From positions 4,965,001-5,029,000 of the forward strand of contig LR746277.1 of the NCBI GenBank assembly GCA_902729315.2: a stretch of DNA of 64,000 nucleotides, given 5' to 3'. Source of the DNA: Spirodela intermedia. Its lineage: Eukaryota > Streptophyta > Magnoliopsida > Alismatales > Araceae. Numbering within the stretch: position 1 is the first letter of the stretch; the number at the start of each line of letters is the position of its first letter. Below, piece after piece: positions 11,524 to 22,000 of the stretch. The notes under the pieces were generated by a model. That model did not search any database and had not been told where the DNA came from. It was given only the letters and a program-made list of their open reading frames with translations. Both the position numbers and the translations under genes were made by a program.

Positions 11524-14500
11524 TCAAGGTTCGATCATGGGCTCCGGAGCTGGCGAGCTTGTCGTGTTCGTCCGTCTCCAGTTGGCAGGGCGTGTGGAAT
11601 TGAAAAGGGTGTCCTTAATGACCTTATAAGTAGAAAAAAAATCAGGGAAGAGTTGGAAATGATAGATGACGGGAGCAATAATAATGTTTGATATGTCGGC
11701 ATCTTCTCCGAAGGATAACTCACCTGCGACATAAGTCCATGAACCTGCTCCACGGTGATCTTTGAACTGTCCCTGGCTATCTTTGCTAGCTGAGATTCTT
11801 CCTGCGCCACAGAGGAACGGTTGCATGAGGTCTTGGAGAAGACAGGTTGGATAAAAACTGTGAAAAAGTTTTAGAAAGATGATCTCACCAAATTAATGGT
11901 TGGATTAAATTTGTTACCGGCTAAGTTTTTTCCAGTAGAAAGACGACAATACTGTTTGACAACTCTTTCGCTGTCCAAGAGGTTCTACCAGCCAGTATGG
12001 TCCAACTCCCAATGGGGATACTAATTTGAATAAAAAAAGCGAAAAAAAATAATCTCAGGAGCACCGCACACTGAGAATGCCAGATTTGAAAGATTTGTTC
12101 TGGAAAGCACTGGAGGGAGACGAGGTTCATAAATGGGTTGCATAGTATCATTGCCCCAAGGGTTAATCCTAACAGCTCACTGAAACTGCGGCCTAAATCA
12201 GGGTGGATCGGCATTGGTTATGGCTGGACAAGCATCATTAGGAATCTCAAGATTAAGATATAATTTCCCATACGAGCCTACAATCTGAGAGCAATAACAA
12301 CAAGAAAAAAAAAAAATCAAGACAATCACCCCAGTTTTCTTATATCTTATCTTCTTCAGCTTACCGAGATTAGAATGAAATTGCAAATAGCTAGATTGAA
12401 AAATGTTGCCAGTGGAAAATGACATTTACTTTTCTACAAGAGTGTGGAAAAATCTAAATTTCACACGGGCGCCAACCAGAGATGTCGCACTGAACAACAT
12501 CCTTGATATTGAATCCCTTCATTGGAGTGGCAATAACCGTGGTAGTCCAAGAATGTGTAGTGCAACATAACAACGACAATAGAGCCCTTGTCCAACATAC
12601 CATCAATAAAATGAGGATTCTCGGACAAACGCTTGCAACCGTATACGGAAAAAGAAAAAGAAAATAAGTCTATAGACGGGATTATGCTTTTCTACGGAGA
12701 AAAAAAGGCGGCTGTGCGACCAGTTACATGTATTAAAGAGAGGTGCATTACGATAGGATATCGAAGTGTACCTCAAGACAAATCATATAAAAATTAAGAA
12801 TTAGGAACTCAGTTAGACTGGTCAGCGCAAAGCAGCAGAAAATGTCCATTATGCGGAAATTTCACTTCTTTACTTCCCTAACACATTTGTGAGGCCCTGC
12901 TCATTGGGCGCCCAAACATGTGATCGTACGATCTAGACCGTCTCATGTTGCTGTTATTTGCTTCCGGCCATAGATTCTAAAATATGAGCACCTCAGAAAA
13001 GGGAAATAGTATAATGGCCAGGAGGAAGGAAAGTTGAGGCGAGAAAGGTGAAATCTTGTTTCAGATAAAACATAGTTAGAAATGAAGGGAAATTCTATTT
13101 GATAAAAATACTGAAGGATATCAGCAATTAATAGAGTAAAAACAGAGGATACCCACTTTCCTGCTCCTTTAACATTTGAGAAAACACATTTTTGCATTCC
13201 TCGTTATTCTTATATGACATAGATATCATAATAAAAACCATCAGAGATATATGCACACGGACCCCCCAAAAGAAGAAACAAAAAAGAAGGCATAACAAGG
13301 AGTTCAACTTTTCCTTGCTGAGGCTTTATGAGGTCTTTTAAAATGTTTAAATAGAAGCAACAGTAATATATTCTGAGGTGATTTTCAAAGATCGAAGAGT
13401 AAATCAAACATTAAAATAGAAAACAAGTCTCAAAGGCTCCTAACAAATTAATTGAAACTGTAAATATCTGAATAGCATGTTTGTGATGCTCATAAATTCC
13501 ATAACCGTGTAACAATGCATCACTATTCACACTTCTTTCCCCCCAATAAAGGAAACACTGTCCAGTCGGCTCTATGAGGAAAAATACCCAAAGACAGTAT
13601 TTACATGTCTCAAAATTACAACACTGAAACAGAATATTGGCCAGAAATAAAGGAGCACGATAAAATAATAATAATTATAACTCTGACCTAATCATATGCC
13701 TTAAAAGAGAAATTAACGACTAAATTTGGAAAAACTTTAGACTTACCTCTTTTTTTTTTTGCGATGCAAGTATAAAAGATCCCAGACGCATGTGAGACAG
13801 CTGGTTCTCTGCTTGCTCCAGTTTCTCCGCTGCAGAAAAGTGCAATAATATATATGTCAAAAAACAAATTGTATGAACTCAAACGTAATAGTTTAGTTTA
13901 TGGGGGGAAAACGTGATGTTTCCTTCGAAATCACATCCGACAAAACATAAAAAAGTTCATGAAAAAAAAATAACACCGAATCCTTCCGCGAACATACAAA
14001 CAGCTCACCTAGATCAGAAATCTGTCCTGCAACGTAGTCTCTATTCCCAAGGAGAGGCGAGGAAGAAAGGGTGTTCACCCAATACTTGTTCCACAGCAGA
14101 TCCAGGAGGTGGGAATCCAGAGAAGACTTGAAATATGTGATGTCCAGGGCATAATACTGAACCAAACAACATGGATTAAGTAATAGGGAAAAAAAATTAA
14201 ATAAAACAAAACCCAGCTACCTGTTTGCAATGAACACCAAAGTCTTCGATTTTGTTGAGAGGGATCGTCTGGTATTCTGATACGGGATCATCAGGCGGTT
14301 TATATCCCTCGGGATATGCCCTGAATGCCCCGATGTCAACCTTTCCAGCAGAAACCGTCCTTGTTGGATCAATCACTAGAGCGAAAAAGGGATCCTGGTA
14401 CTGCTGGTTAAGCATCTGTGTTGACACGTCAATGCCAGAAAGCCAACAACCATAACCTGGGTGTGAATGGTACCAACCAACCAGGTTCTCCAATCTTCCA

Positions 14501-15403
14501 GCCTATATTCCAATAACAAACCAGCTCAAGAACTATACTTCGTCCACAATGAGCCCAAATCACTGAGACGATAAAATCCATTAAGACAAAGCACAAGAAA
14601 CCGGAAAAATTGGCAGGACAGGAATGACACGAACGGGAGGAGTTTATGAACCCCAACGCGTTTCATTTGTTATCGTCAAGAATTCCCATCCCGGACAAAA
14701 AGTAAAGTCTGTAGAAGCCCCGCACGAGGTTGTAATCCCCATCCCGGACTATATGCACACGATTGTTTCCTAAATTTGGCAACATTCCCCTAGACTACTA
14801 TGTCTTCCCTCTAACAACATAACTCGATGTATATGTCTACATATGCTCTTCCGATTTTCGAAGTTTCTCGGTCTCCAAAAAAACTCGACAGCGGACCCAA
14901 AAACAGCCACGACTGGGAGGTGACTTGAGAATCGCAGAAAAAGCATCAAAACAACAAAGAAAGCTCGTCGGATACCTATCCCTCCCCGTCTAACTCTGAA
15001 ATAATCATATTCCTACCAGCTTGTTTGCCTGAGAATATTCCACCATGTACTCATAGGCGTCGGCCTGCGCATTGACACGCGTCTCGGTGCCCTCAACGGG
15101 GAGCGCGATGGCGTCCATGACGATGAAGGTGTCGCCGTCGATCTTCCCCTGCATCACCCCCATAATCTCGATCGTCCCTCCGGAGCGAGCATGGACCACC
15201 ATCTTCAGTAGAGCGAGCGCGGAGACCTTCACTCGCCGGAAGTAGTGCGGGTCGTTCATCCAGGGCTTCTCCTGCTGCACCTTGCTCTGTGCCGCCTCGT
15301 TGTAGAAGTAGATCCCGTCGGGGTCCGTTCCCTCCACGGAGACAATGTTGTTCTCCAGTTCCCACGTCTTCCGCGCTATCTCCGCGGACGAAGATGGCTC
15401 CAT
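11524..15403 (-). CDS. CSN5: COP9 signalosome complex subunit 5 (deneddylase)
   Basis: Six exons on the minus strand: 15403-15017, 14502-14221, 14156-14009, 13829-13747, 11801-11724 and 11622-11524. They give 358 residues with phase preserved throughout. The protein is the metalloprotease subunit of the COP9 signalosome, which removes NEDD8/RUB from cullins and so controls CRL ubiquitin ligases, including COP1-linked light signalling. The JAMM site is complete: Glu79 in [10 protein letters not shown], then His141, His143 and Asp154 in [14 protein letters not shown]. The C-terminal half has the conserved [20 protein letters not shown] and [17 protein letters not shown]. Length matches Arabidopsis CSN5A/B. 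The start at [12 protein letters not shown] was chosen over MPV, three codons upstream, by family resemblance. Exon four ends in an 11-A run coding QKKKE just before the donor. Intron five is large (11802-13746) and AT-rich. Confidence 0.95.
13747..13829 (-). other. CSN5 exon 4 with poly-A tract at its donor edge
   Basis: An 83-bp exon that completes the split Ala codon and reads [19 protein letters not shown], then LASQKKKE. The eleven T residues at 13750-13760 (+ strand) are a poly-A run in the mRNA, ending three bases before the GTAAGT donor. The acceptor is CTGCAG. Other CSN5 proteins also have a variable, basic stretch here. Confidence 0.9.
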
Positions 15404-15471
15404 CACTGGCAATCTCCGCTCCCGCTCCTCACTCTCCTCTTCTTCCCCTCCCTCTCTCCCCCCCTCTCTTA

Positions 15472-15478
15472 CTTATAC
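15472..15478 (-). promoter_or_regulatory. Possible TATA box of CSN5
   Basis: On the minus strand the sequence reads GGTATAAGTAAG, about 70 bp upstream of the CSN5 start codon and next to the inner edge of the 32-bp inverted repeat. The distance to the ATG is short for a plant TATA box plus leader, so this is tentative. Confidence 0.35.
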
Positions 15479-15550
15479 CTTTTCTTTTAATGATAGAGAT
15501 TAGTAGATAATAACTACATTATCCACTAATCTTTATCATTAAAAGAAAAG
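15479..15550. repeat. 72-bp near-perfect inverted repeat (foldback) upstream of CSN5
   Basis: Left arm 15479-15510 and right arm 15519-15550 are 32 bp each and match at 30 of 32 positions as reverse complements, around an 8-nt loop (taactaca). In a + strand RNA one mismatch would be a G:U pair. No clear target-site duplication is visible. It may be a small foldback or MITE-like element, or a cruciform-forming promoter element between CSN5 and the ERF gene. Confidence 0.9.
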
Positions 15551-15642
15551 TCGGTATTGTACAGTCACAGAGATTCTTACGCAGAAACGCTCTGGGCTCC
15601 GGTTCATCGACAGGCGGCGTCAGACCCGACTCAAACGGCAAA

Positions 15643-15667
15643 TCTCTCTCTCTCTCTCTCTCTCTCT
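15643..15667. repeat. (TC)n microsatellite between CSN5 and the ERF gene
   Basis: A pure TC run of about 25 bp, followed by a loosely CT-rich stretch, in the intergenic region upstream of CSN5. Confidence 0.85.
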
Positions 15668-15840
15668 TCATCCCTCCCTCCCTCTCTGACGGCCGAAGCT
15701 GCCGTCTAGATAAATGGGTCAGACCGCAAGAAAGGGGGTCCGCTGGCCCACTTGATCCTGGGCATATCGGATTCTAGGCCTCCGTGTGAGAACGAGAGAG
15801 AAAGAGAGAGATTTAATTAATAAAGAAGGCTATCTAGAAA

Positions 15841-16437
15841 CTAAGCTTTACCGCCGTTCTCGATGTACATACATGGCACGGAGGTGCAACTCTTCTCGTC
15901 TCTCTGCATCGGAGAAGGATCAGACCGGTACGAGGGGCTGATCTCGACGGAGCCGCAGTACAGGAGCTCCTCGATCATCTCCTCGATGCACTCGTCATCG
16001 TCGTCGTCGCATTTCCCCTCGCCGCCGCCGCCGCCGCCGCCGCCGGCCTCCGGGGGTGCCTTCTTCTCCGGCTTCGGGGACCCTTCCTGGAGCTGCGAGG
16101 CCATGCAGCACTTCTCCAGCTTGGCCACGAGGCTCGCGGACAGCGCCGCCGCCGGCGCGGCGGCGCCACCGGTGCCGAGGGGAAAGTTGGTCCTCGCCCG
16201 CGGCCCGCACATCAGCCGCGCCGCCTCGTCATAGGCCCGCGCCGCGTCCTCTGCCGTCTCGAACGTCCCCAGCCAGATCCTCGTCTTCCTGCAACATCCA
16301 ACCCCCGTTGGTGAGGGAAAGAAAGAGAGAGAGAGAGGGAGAGAGAGAGCTTATTACAGCAGAGGGTGTCTGATCTCGGAGACCCAGGAGCCCCAGTGGC
16401 GCTGCCTCACGCCCCTGTACCTCTGCAACCTCGGCAT
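15841..16437 (-). CDS. AP2/ERF transcription factor, ERF003-like
   Basis: Two exons, 16437-16358 and 16288-15841, give 175 residues. The AP2/ERF domain starts almost at the N-terminus ([20 protein letters not shown]) and continues in exon two ([20 protein letters not shown], then [18 protein letters not shown]). The intron inside the domain after HPLL and the [17 protein letters not shown] form are typical of the ERF003/SHINE side of group V rather than DREBs. Downstream are an [13 protein letters not shown] segment, a poly-Gly run, and an acidic [20 protein letters not shown] motif resembling the conserved C-terminal motif of ERF003. Such proteins bind GCC-box-like DNA in the nucleus; SHINE relatives control wax and cutin, but ERF003 targets are less clear to me. 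A minus-strand TATA-like ATATAAGG lies about 115 bp upstream. Confidence 0.9.
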
Positions 16438-16555
16438 GGCGTAGCGAAGTAGCTAGCAGTGTGATAATACAAGACCCAGGACCCTCTAGGGATTCTGGAC
16501 ATGCTGGGGAGGAAGGAGGAGGGAGGGAGGGAGAGTGGGGAGGGGAGGGGCCTCC

Positions 16556-16561
16556 TTATAT
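16556..16561 (-). promoter_or_regulatory. Putative TATA box of the ERF003-like gene
   Basis: On the minus strand GGATATAAGGAGG lies about 120 bp upstream of the ERF start codon, a normal distance for a plant core promoter with a short leader. Confidence 0.5.
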
Positions 16562-18200
16562 CCTAACTAAGCTCTGATGTCAATGAAGGTCGCCTTATGG
16601 GCTGTGGGCCTGGCAGTGGGTGACATCACCAGCGGCCTTGTCTGAAGCGCCGGGAGAGGAGGAACATCAGCCCTGGGCTATTTCTAGTTACCTTGGGAAT
16701 CCTCATGGGGGCTGTGTCAGAGCAGTCCCCTCCCCAGTTCCTGTCCACATCCCCTCCCCGGTGAGCTCGCTGACGGAGTAATTAAGCTAAGCTCGGGCAT
16801 GGCGGAGTTGATGCTGCCGGCGGCGAGCGGGGCAGCCCTTTTGTTACGTAGCGGGGCGAGTCCTTCCTCGGAAACGCCCGCCGCCGGCATTAATGGACGA
16901 CGGAGCTGTCGCCGTGGGAATTGCAGGGGAGCCATCGGCGGCGCGACAGTGAGGAACGTGAGAGTTGAGGGATGCCCGGAGAGGGTGAGCAGGGGGCGGC
17001 ACCTCACATGGCGGCCCATTTGTCGAGCACATGAGCAGCTAGCCGGAGAGGGTCCCATGGATGGCTTTCATTCAAGACTTGGGTCGAACACCTGCGAGTC
17101 GTACTGTCGCGGAATGGGTCGTCATCGTCTTCTGCTCCTCCGAGATGATGGAATGGAAGAACGGAGATTGAGCCTTGCGGCTCCGGCCATGGCAGTCGGA
17201 GAACAAGAGGGTCCACAAGCGACAGTGGGGTGGGGGCCAAGAAGGCGACGGCCATCTCTCTCCCCCTCTTCCTCCTTCCCGGTGTCGGGTGGAGTTCGGC
17301 TAAACAGGGGGGCGTGGCACCCACCTCCGCCATTAATAAGGCTGTCCTCAGCTGCCGCCGTCTTCCTCTCCCTTAAACAATCTCTCGCCTTCGAGAACAC
17401 GTCGACAGGACGAAGCGGACGATGCAACAAGGCACGTGAAGGAAGACGCTTGGTGAAAGTAACATGTACAGTGGGGGAAGGGGGGTGGCGGGGGAGGGGA
17501 CTTGGTCTCGTCCCGCTGACCGAGCTAGGAAGAGGACGAACAGATAGTGAGCTTTCTTGGGATCTCCGACCTCCCCGAATTCCCCTCTTCGGGCTTCGCT
17601 CTTCTTTTTCCGACGTATCGACGTCATCCACGAGACAGAGAAGACGAAACAAAGAGAGAAGCTCGACGAACACAGAGAGGCGGAGAGAGCGGAGCACGGG
17701 GGGAACAGCAATAGGCCCGATTTACGCCCAATACCATCGCTAGATCCTACGCCACGGGGAGACCCCCCTCCGGAAATTCTCCCCGGTGGTTTCGCTCCTC
17801 TTTCGTGGGGAATCGACCCTTGATCCCGACCTCGTAGGCCCAGACAGAGCAGGAAGAACACAGAGAAGCTCGATGAGCAATGGTTTCGAAAGAGCCCGGA
17901 ACGGGACAGCATCGAGAACTCGAATGGCCTAGGAATCTTCCTGAACTTTTTTCTCTCTCTACAAGGGAGAGCCAGCTTCTCCACCTAAAATCTTCGGAGC
18001 GCCCTCAAGAGGGTTCCAAGAACTGACCGCAGATGGCTTTGGGTTATATGCTAATTATGTTTAAGACTCGATTAGACAGAAAATTATTGATACACCTTCA
18101 ATCATTAGTGATGGAAATTTGTGCATTTATTATTTTAAATTTTATTTAACCTATATTAAAGATATCGTATATTTAAATTATTCCTGGTATTTTAGTAGCG
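16562..18200. other. Intergenic, GC-rich then AT-rich, no supported gene
   Basis: Several overlapping open frames on both strands (up to 314 codons) reflect high GC, not a recognisable protein: none has a known motif and they shadow each other. From about 18040 to 18200 the composition switches sharply to AT-rich. No repeat with defined ends was seen. Confidence 0.5.
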
Positions 18201-18325
18201 CCCTGATTTAGATTGGGCCAAAGGCACACGGGCGGAGAAGAAAAAGCGATTCGTGATTGGGCCGCAAGTATGGGCCCAGCCGACGCTACCCTTCCGTGTC
18301 CTCGGCTTTCCGTCGAGGTCATGCC

Positions 18326-18644
18326 GACACGTGTCGCATCTAAGACGTGTTAAATGTGCATATTGACTAGTATATGTGTCAAATCAATTTCTGTCAGATT
18401 CGTAGATCGACCGTCGAATTTTCCATCTTTTGTAGGAGGAGGGTGTCATTTGACAAGGGCACTATCCTATTTGCTAGTAGACGTGTCAGATCACTCTCCA
18501 TCAGATATGTCCCGCACTGGATCGCAACCGTCGAATTTCATCGTCCGAGGAGGACAAGAGTCTCTCTCATCCAACCGACGCTCGGATCAATCAACCATCT
18601 GACCCGTTGATTTGGTCATCACGTGTGATCTTTCGGCCACGTGG
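18326..18644. promoter_or_regulatory. Cluster of ACGTG/G-box elements upstream of HPT
   Basis: ACGTG cores occur at 18326-18335 (gacacgtgtc), 18480-18486, 18618-18627 (tcacgtgtga) and 18637-18644 (ccacgtgg), roughly 450-770 bp upstream of the HPT start. Two of them are extended palindromes. These are typical bZIP/bHLH/PIF binding sites. Tocopherol genes are light- and stress-responsive, so regulation of HPT is plausible but not shown. Confidence 0.45.
18369..18545 (+). repeat. Diverged tandem duplication upstream of HPT
   Basis: Two related segments share, in order, TGTCAxATCA, a TCAGAT core and then ACCGTCGAATTT, with substitutions and small indels between. The first begins near 18374 and the second near 18484. 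They look like an old local duplication of about 110 bp. Confidence 0.45.
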
Positions 18645-19098
18645 AGATTTTTCCCCTGCACAGGTGGAGATTTTCCACGGTCGAAGCGTGCACATTTCGT
18701 TTTTCCCGCTGCCAGCTACCGGCAAAGCACTGCGAGAGCGGGCCCCACTCTCGCATCTACTCCCTCGCAAGATACTAGAGATGAGAAAAGTCTACCGTTT
18801 TTGGGCCGTCGATCACAGATCGCATGTGTGAGACCAGTCTGGGCATGGCGTGCGCATTTGGTCCTGCGGCTCATTGGACTTTGCTTCTGCAGATCACTGT
18901 TTTTTGACTATTTCTGCTGTTCTGCAATCGTCTAGCTCTCTCATCTTTGCTTTGGTGAGCTCCAGTTCCGCCGACATGCCCATCGGAGCTTCTGGGCGTG
19001 GGGCGCAGGCGAAGGTGGCCTACCTCTTGACATCCCCTTGAGCTGGGCCTACTGCCACTGCGGCTGATTGTCCGTCGTTTCTGGAGCGGGAAGGCACT

Positions 19099-22000
19099 AT
19101 GGATTCTTTGCTCCTCGGCACCTCCGCCCCTCTCCATCTTCGGAAATCTCCTTCCCTCCGAAGTGCGTGAGACTCACTTTCTGTTCTAGACGCGGGAATG
19201 CTTAGTTTTGAATTCGTAATGGCTTAGTGGTAGGAGTAAACGCATTGATGGAACGGCCGAAGGTCGCTCGGAGAAAATGAGCATAGTCCCTTCCGGGTGG
19301 GCGCGGTTACGACTGATTTGTGCTGAACAAGTCCCTTTAATCCGTGGATATAAAAAGTGTGTTCGCAGCTTCGGCGTGCCAGCTTTCCTCCTCAACTCAT
19401 CGGAACTGGTTTACGCTTTTAAAATTTCACCGATCTCGAAACACTTGACCTATTGGAACAATCTCTTTATTTTCACCTTATTTTCGTTTGTTCTTGCATG
19501 CATAGCCAGCCACCCGTCTTCTAGTCAGAGGTAGTTGGGAGAAAATGTCGATCGATAAAGTTGGAGAGAGAATACCTAGAATAGATGTTGCCCACTATAT
19601 TGTTGTCTGAACTTTCTTTGTCTTCATTCAAAATAAGGCCCTATTTTGGTTCCAACACAGAGTGTTACTTCTGAAGAGTCTTTGTTATTCCAAGAATGCC
19701 AACTGTCAATGGAGCATACTGATATGATACCTAAAAATTATGCAATTTCTCAATTTAGGAAGCCGCCATCCACCACAGGAAAACCTTAGCTGGACACCTG
19801 AGGAAGTGTCAGATACTCGAGTCATATGTGCCTTTTTTCTTGTTGTGAATTGAGATTACATGCTACTTTTCGATCACATGTGTATATGTGCGCGAATAAT
19901 TGTTTCTATCTGAAAAATATATTTCTTTTCCTCCATATCACGTTATAACTCTGCATTTTACAGGCCTCTTTTCATTCCCATGTATTTCTATCGGCAAAGA
20001 ACCCATGGAAGTTGACAGATGGGGCAGCGTAAGATATCAGGGACGTTTTACGGGTCATCCTCACAAGTTCATAGATAGGAGTCGGGCATTACATAGCAGA
20101 CCTAATAAGCTATTTCGTACAAGTGCTGCATCAGGATCTGAGCCTGAAGTTTTTAGCTCCAAGAGCACACCGCCGTATCTGAACCTGGATGCTTTCTATA
20201 GGTTTTCACGGCCTCATACTGTTATTGGTACAGTTAAGTGATGATCAAGTGGAATGGTTATCATTGTTGATCTTACTATCTATCGATCCGTCATCTTTGG
20301 TGCAGGCTTATCACTGAACATGGCATCCTTGCTTTCTTTTTCCATGAGAGAACTGTGACTCATCCAAGTTTTGTTTGGTCAGGTTTTGAGCATAATTTCG
20401 GTTTCATTACTAGCTGTTGAAACGGTCTCTGACATCTCCCCATTGTTTTTTACTGGATTACTGGAGGTAATGGCTCGAAGTTCTTCTCCCCGTTCACTTG
20501 GTTTGATGTATATAAACTCACATCTTACTGTGTACATTACAGGCTGTGGTTCCTGCACTTTTCATGAATATCTACATTGTTGGCCTGAACCAGTTGTATG
20601 ACATTGAAATTGACAAGGTATATCTTTCAGATACGATGGTGTGCAAATTATCTTTAGACTATCTTTTCCCTAGAACCTTTAAAGTACATGCCTGTGTGAC
20701 TATGTCAATGACCAAGTATTGCTTCCATATTAATTCGTTCATGGTTGATTTTCTTTGAGCTCCCTTATCTCATGTCATCCTTTGGAAATGCATCTTCATT
20801 ATGGTTCTCCAGACAACTTCTCTATGATGTTATTTACGTTATTTAGGACTTTCTATTTAAGTGTCTATGTGAAGCCTGATTTTTACTGGTTGTGGTCGAA
20901 TCTAAACATTGGGAGAGTTTTCACCTTTCAGGTAAACAAGCCAAACCTTCCACTTGCGTCTGGGGAGTATTCTCTCAGGACTGGGACGGCAATTATTGCG
21001 GGTTTCGCTTTTATGGTATTCAACCTTAATTTTATTGAAAAGTAGTGCAGTTTTGTTTATGGTGGAGTCCCTGCTCTTGAAGAAATTCTGTGCGCAAACA
21101 GTAAAAGAGGACGGAGAGAAGAATATCATATGTCAGTAAGACGGGAAAAGCATTTACGAAGTAGCTAAGACATTAACGTTAGAAGAAGGGCATTCGACAT
21201 TTCAGATGACATTAAAAGCCATTTATAAAGTGTAAAACCAGGCTGCAGAGAGGATGAAGGCCGGAGCAGCCGAACCAGAGACAACTGCTCCGTGTTAAGA
21301 ATTGGATATTCCACTAATGCATAAAACTGCTCTTTGCATTTCCTTTTAGATGCTAGAGTAGTTGGCGCATGCCTTGGGTCAGGGACGATGCTTGTCATTT
21401 CAGCTTTTCCATTGTTCGTTTTCTTTCATACGCTGACTTCATTCACTTTCTACATCAAACTCCTGTAAGTATCACGCTAATGTAGTGTAGAATGTTTTGC
21501 ATGGCCAATGCACAATGAACTTATCTCTAAGGCTGTTCCAATGTGAAAGTTCACAACACAGTACGGGCATTAGTCCTGATTAATTAATGATCTGATCTAT
21601 GATGGGATGTTATGTAAAATAATTTTGAAGCTCAGTTGGGATTGAATTTATCTTTAATATTTTGTATGTGGTACATGTATTTCAAGTTTTTATTTGTTGA
21701 AAGTTGAAATTTCATTTCGAGTCTCACTAATGCAGAGTTTCTTCACCGGGTGGTTTGTTGGCTCTTGGCCATTGTTTTGGGCACTCTTCATCAGTTTCAT
21801 TCTGGGAACTGCGTACTCAATTAATGTAAGTTCAGATTTTGTGTCTATTTAAATAGCTCTGTCTGCTGATTGCCGTAAAGAAATGCCACTCCTGTGCTGT
21901 GATTCTTCATTTTTCATTCGTTTTCTTCTTAAAGTCGTTTGGTTGCAGAGATCCTTCATCATGTAACCAGTCCTATTTAACATAATTCACATTGTTTTCT

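Noticed and set aside
16799..17743. 314-codon open frame between the ERF and HPT genes
   Set aside because: GC-rich DNA with equally long frames on the opposite strand, no family motif, no periodic codon pattern and no clear promoter.
19212..19260. tRNA A-box-like sequence (TGGCTTAGTGG)
   Set aside because: No B-box, anticodon stem or acceptor stem follows at the right distance.
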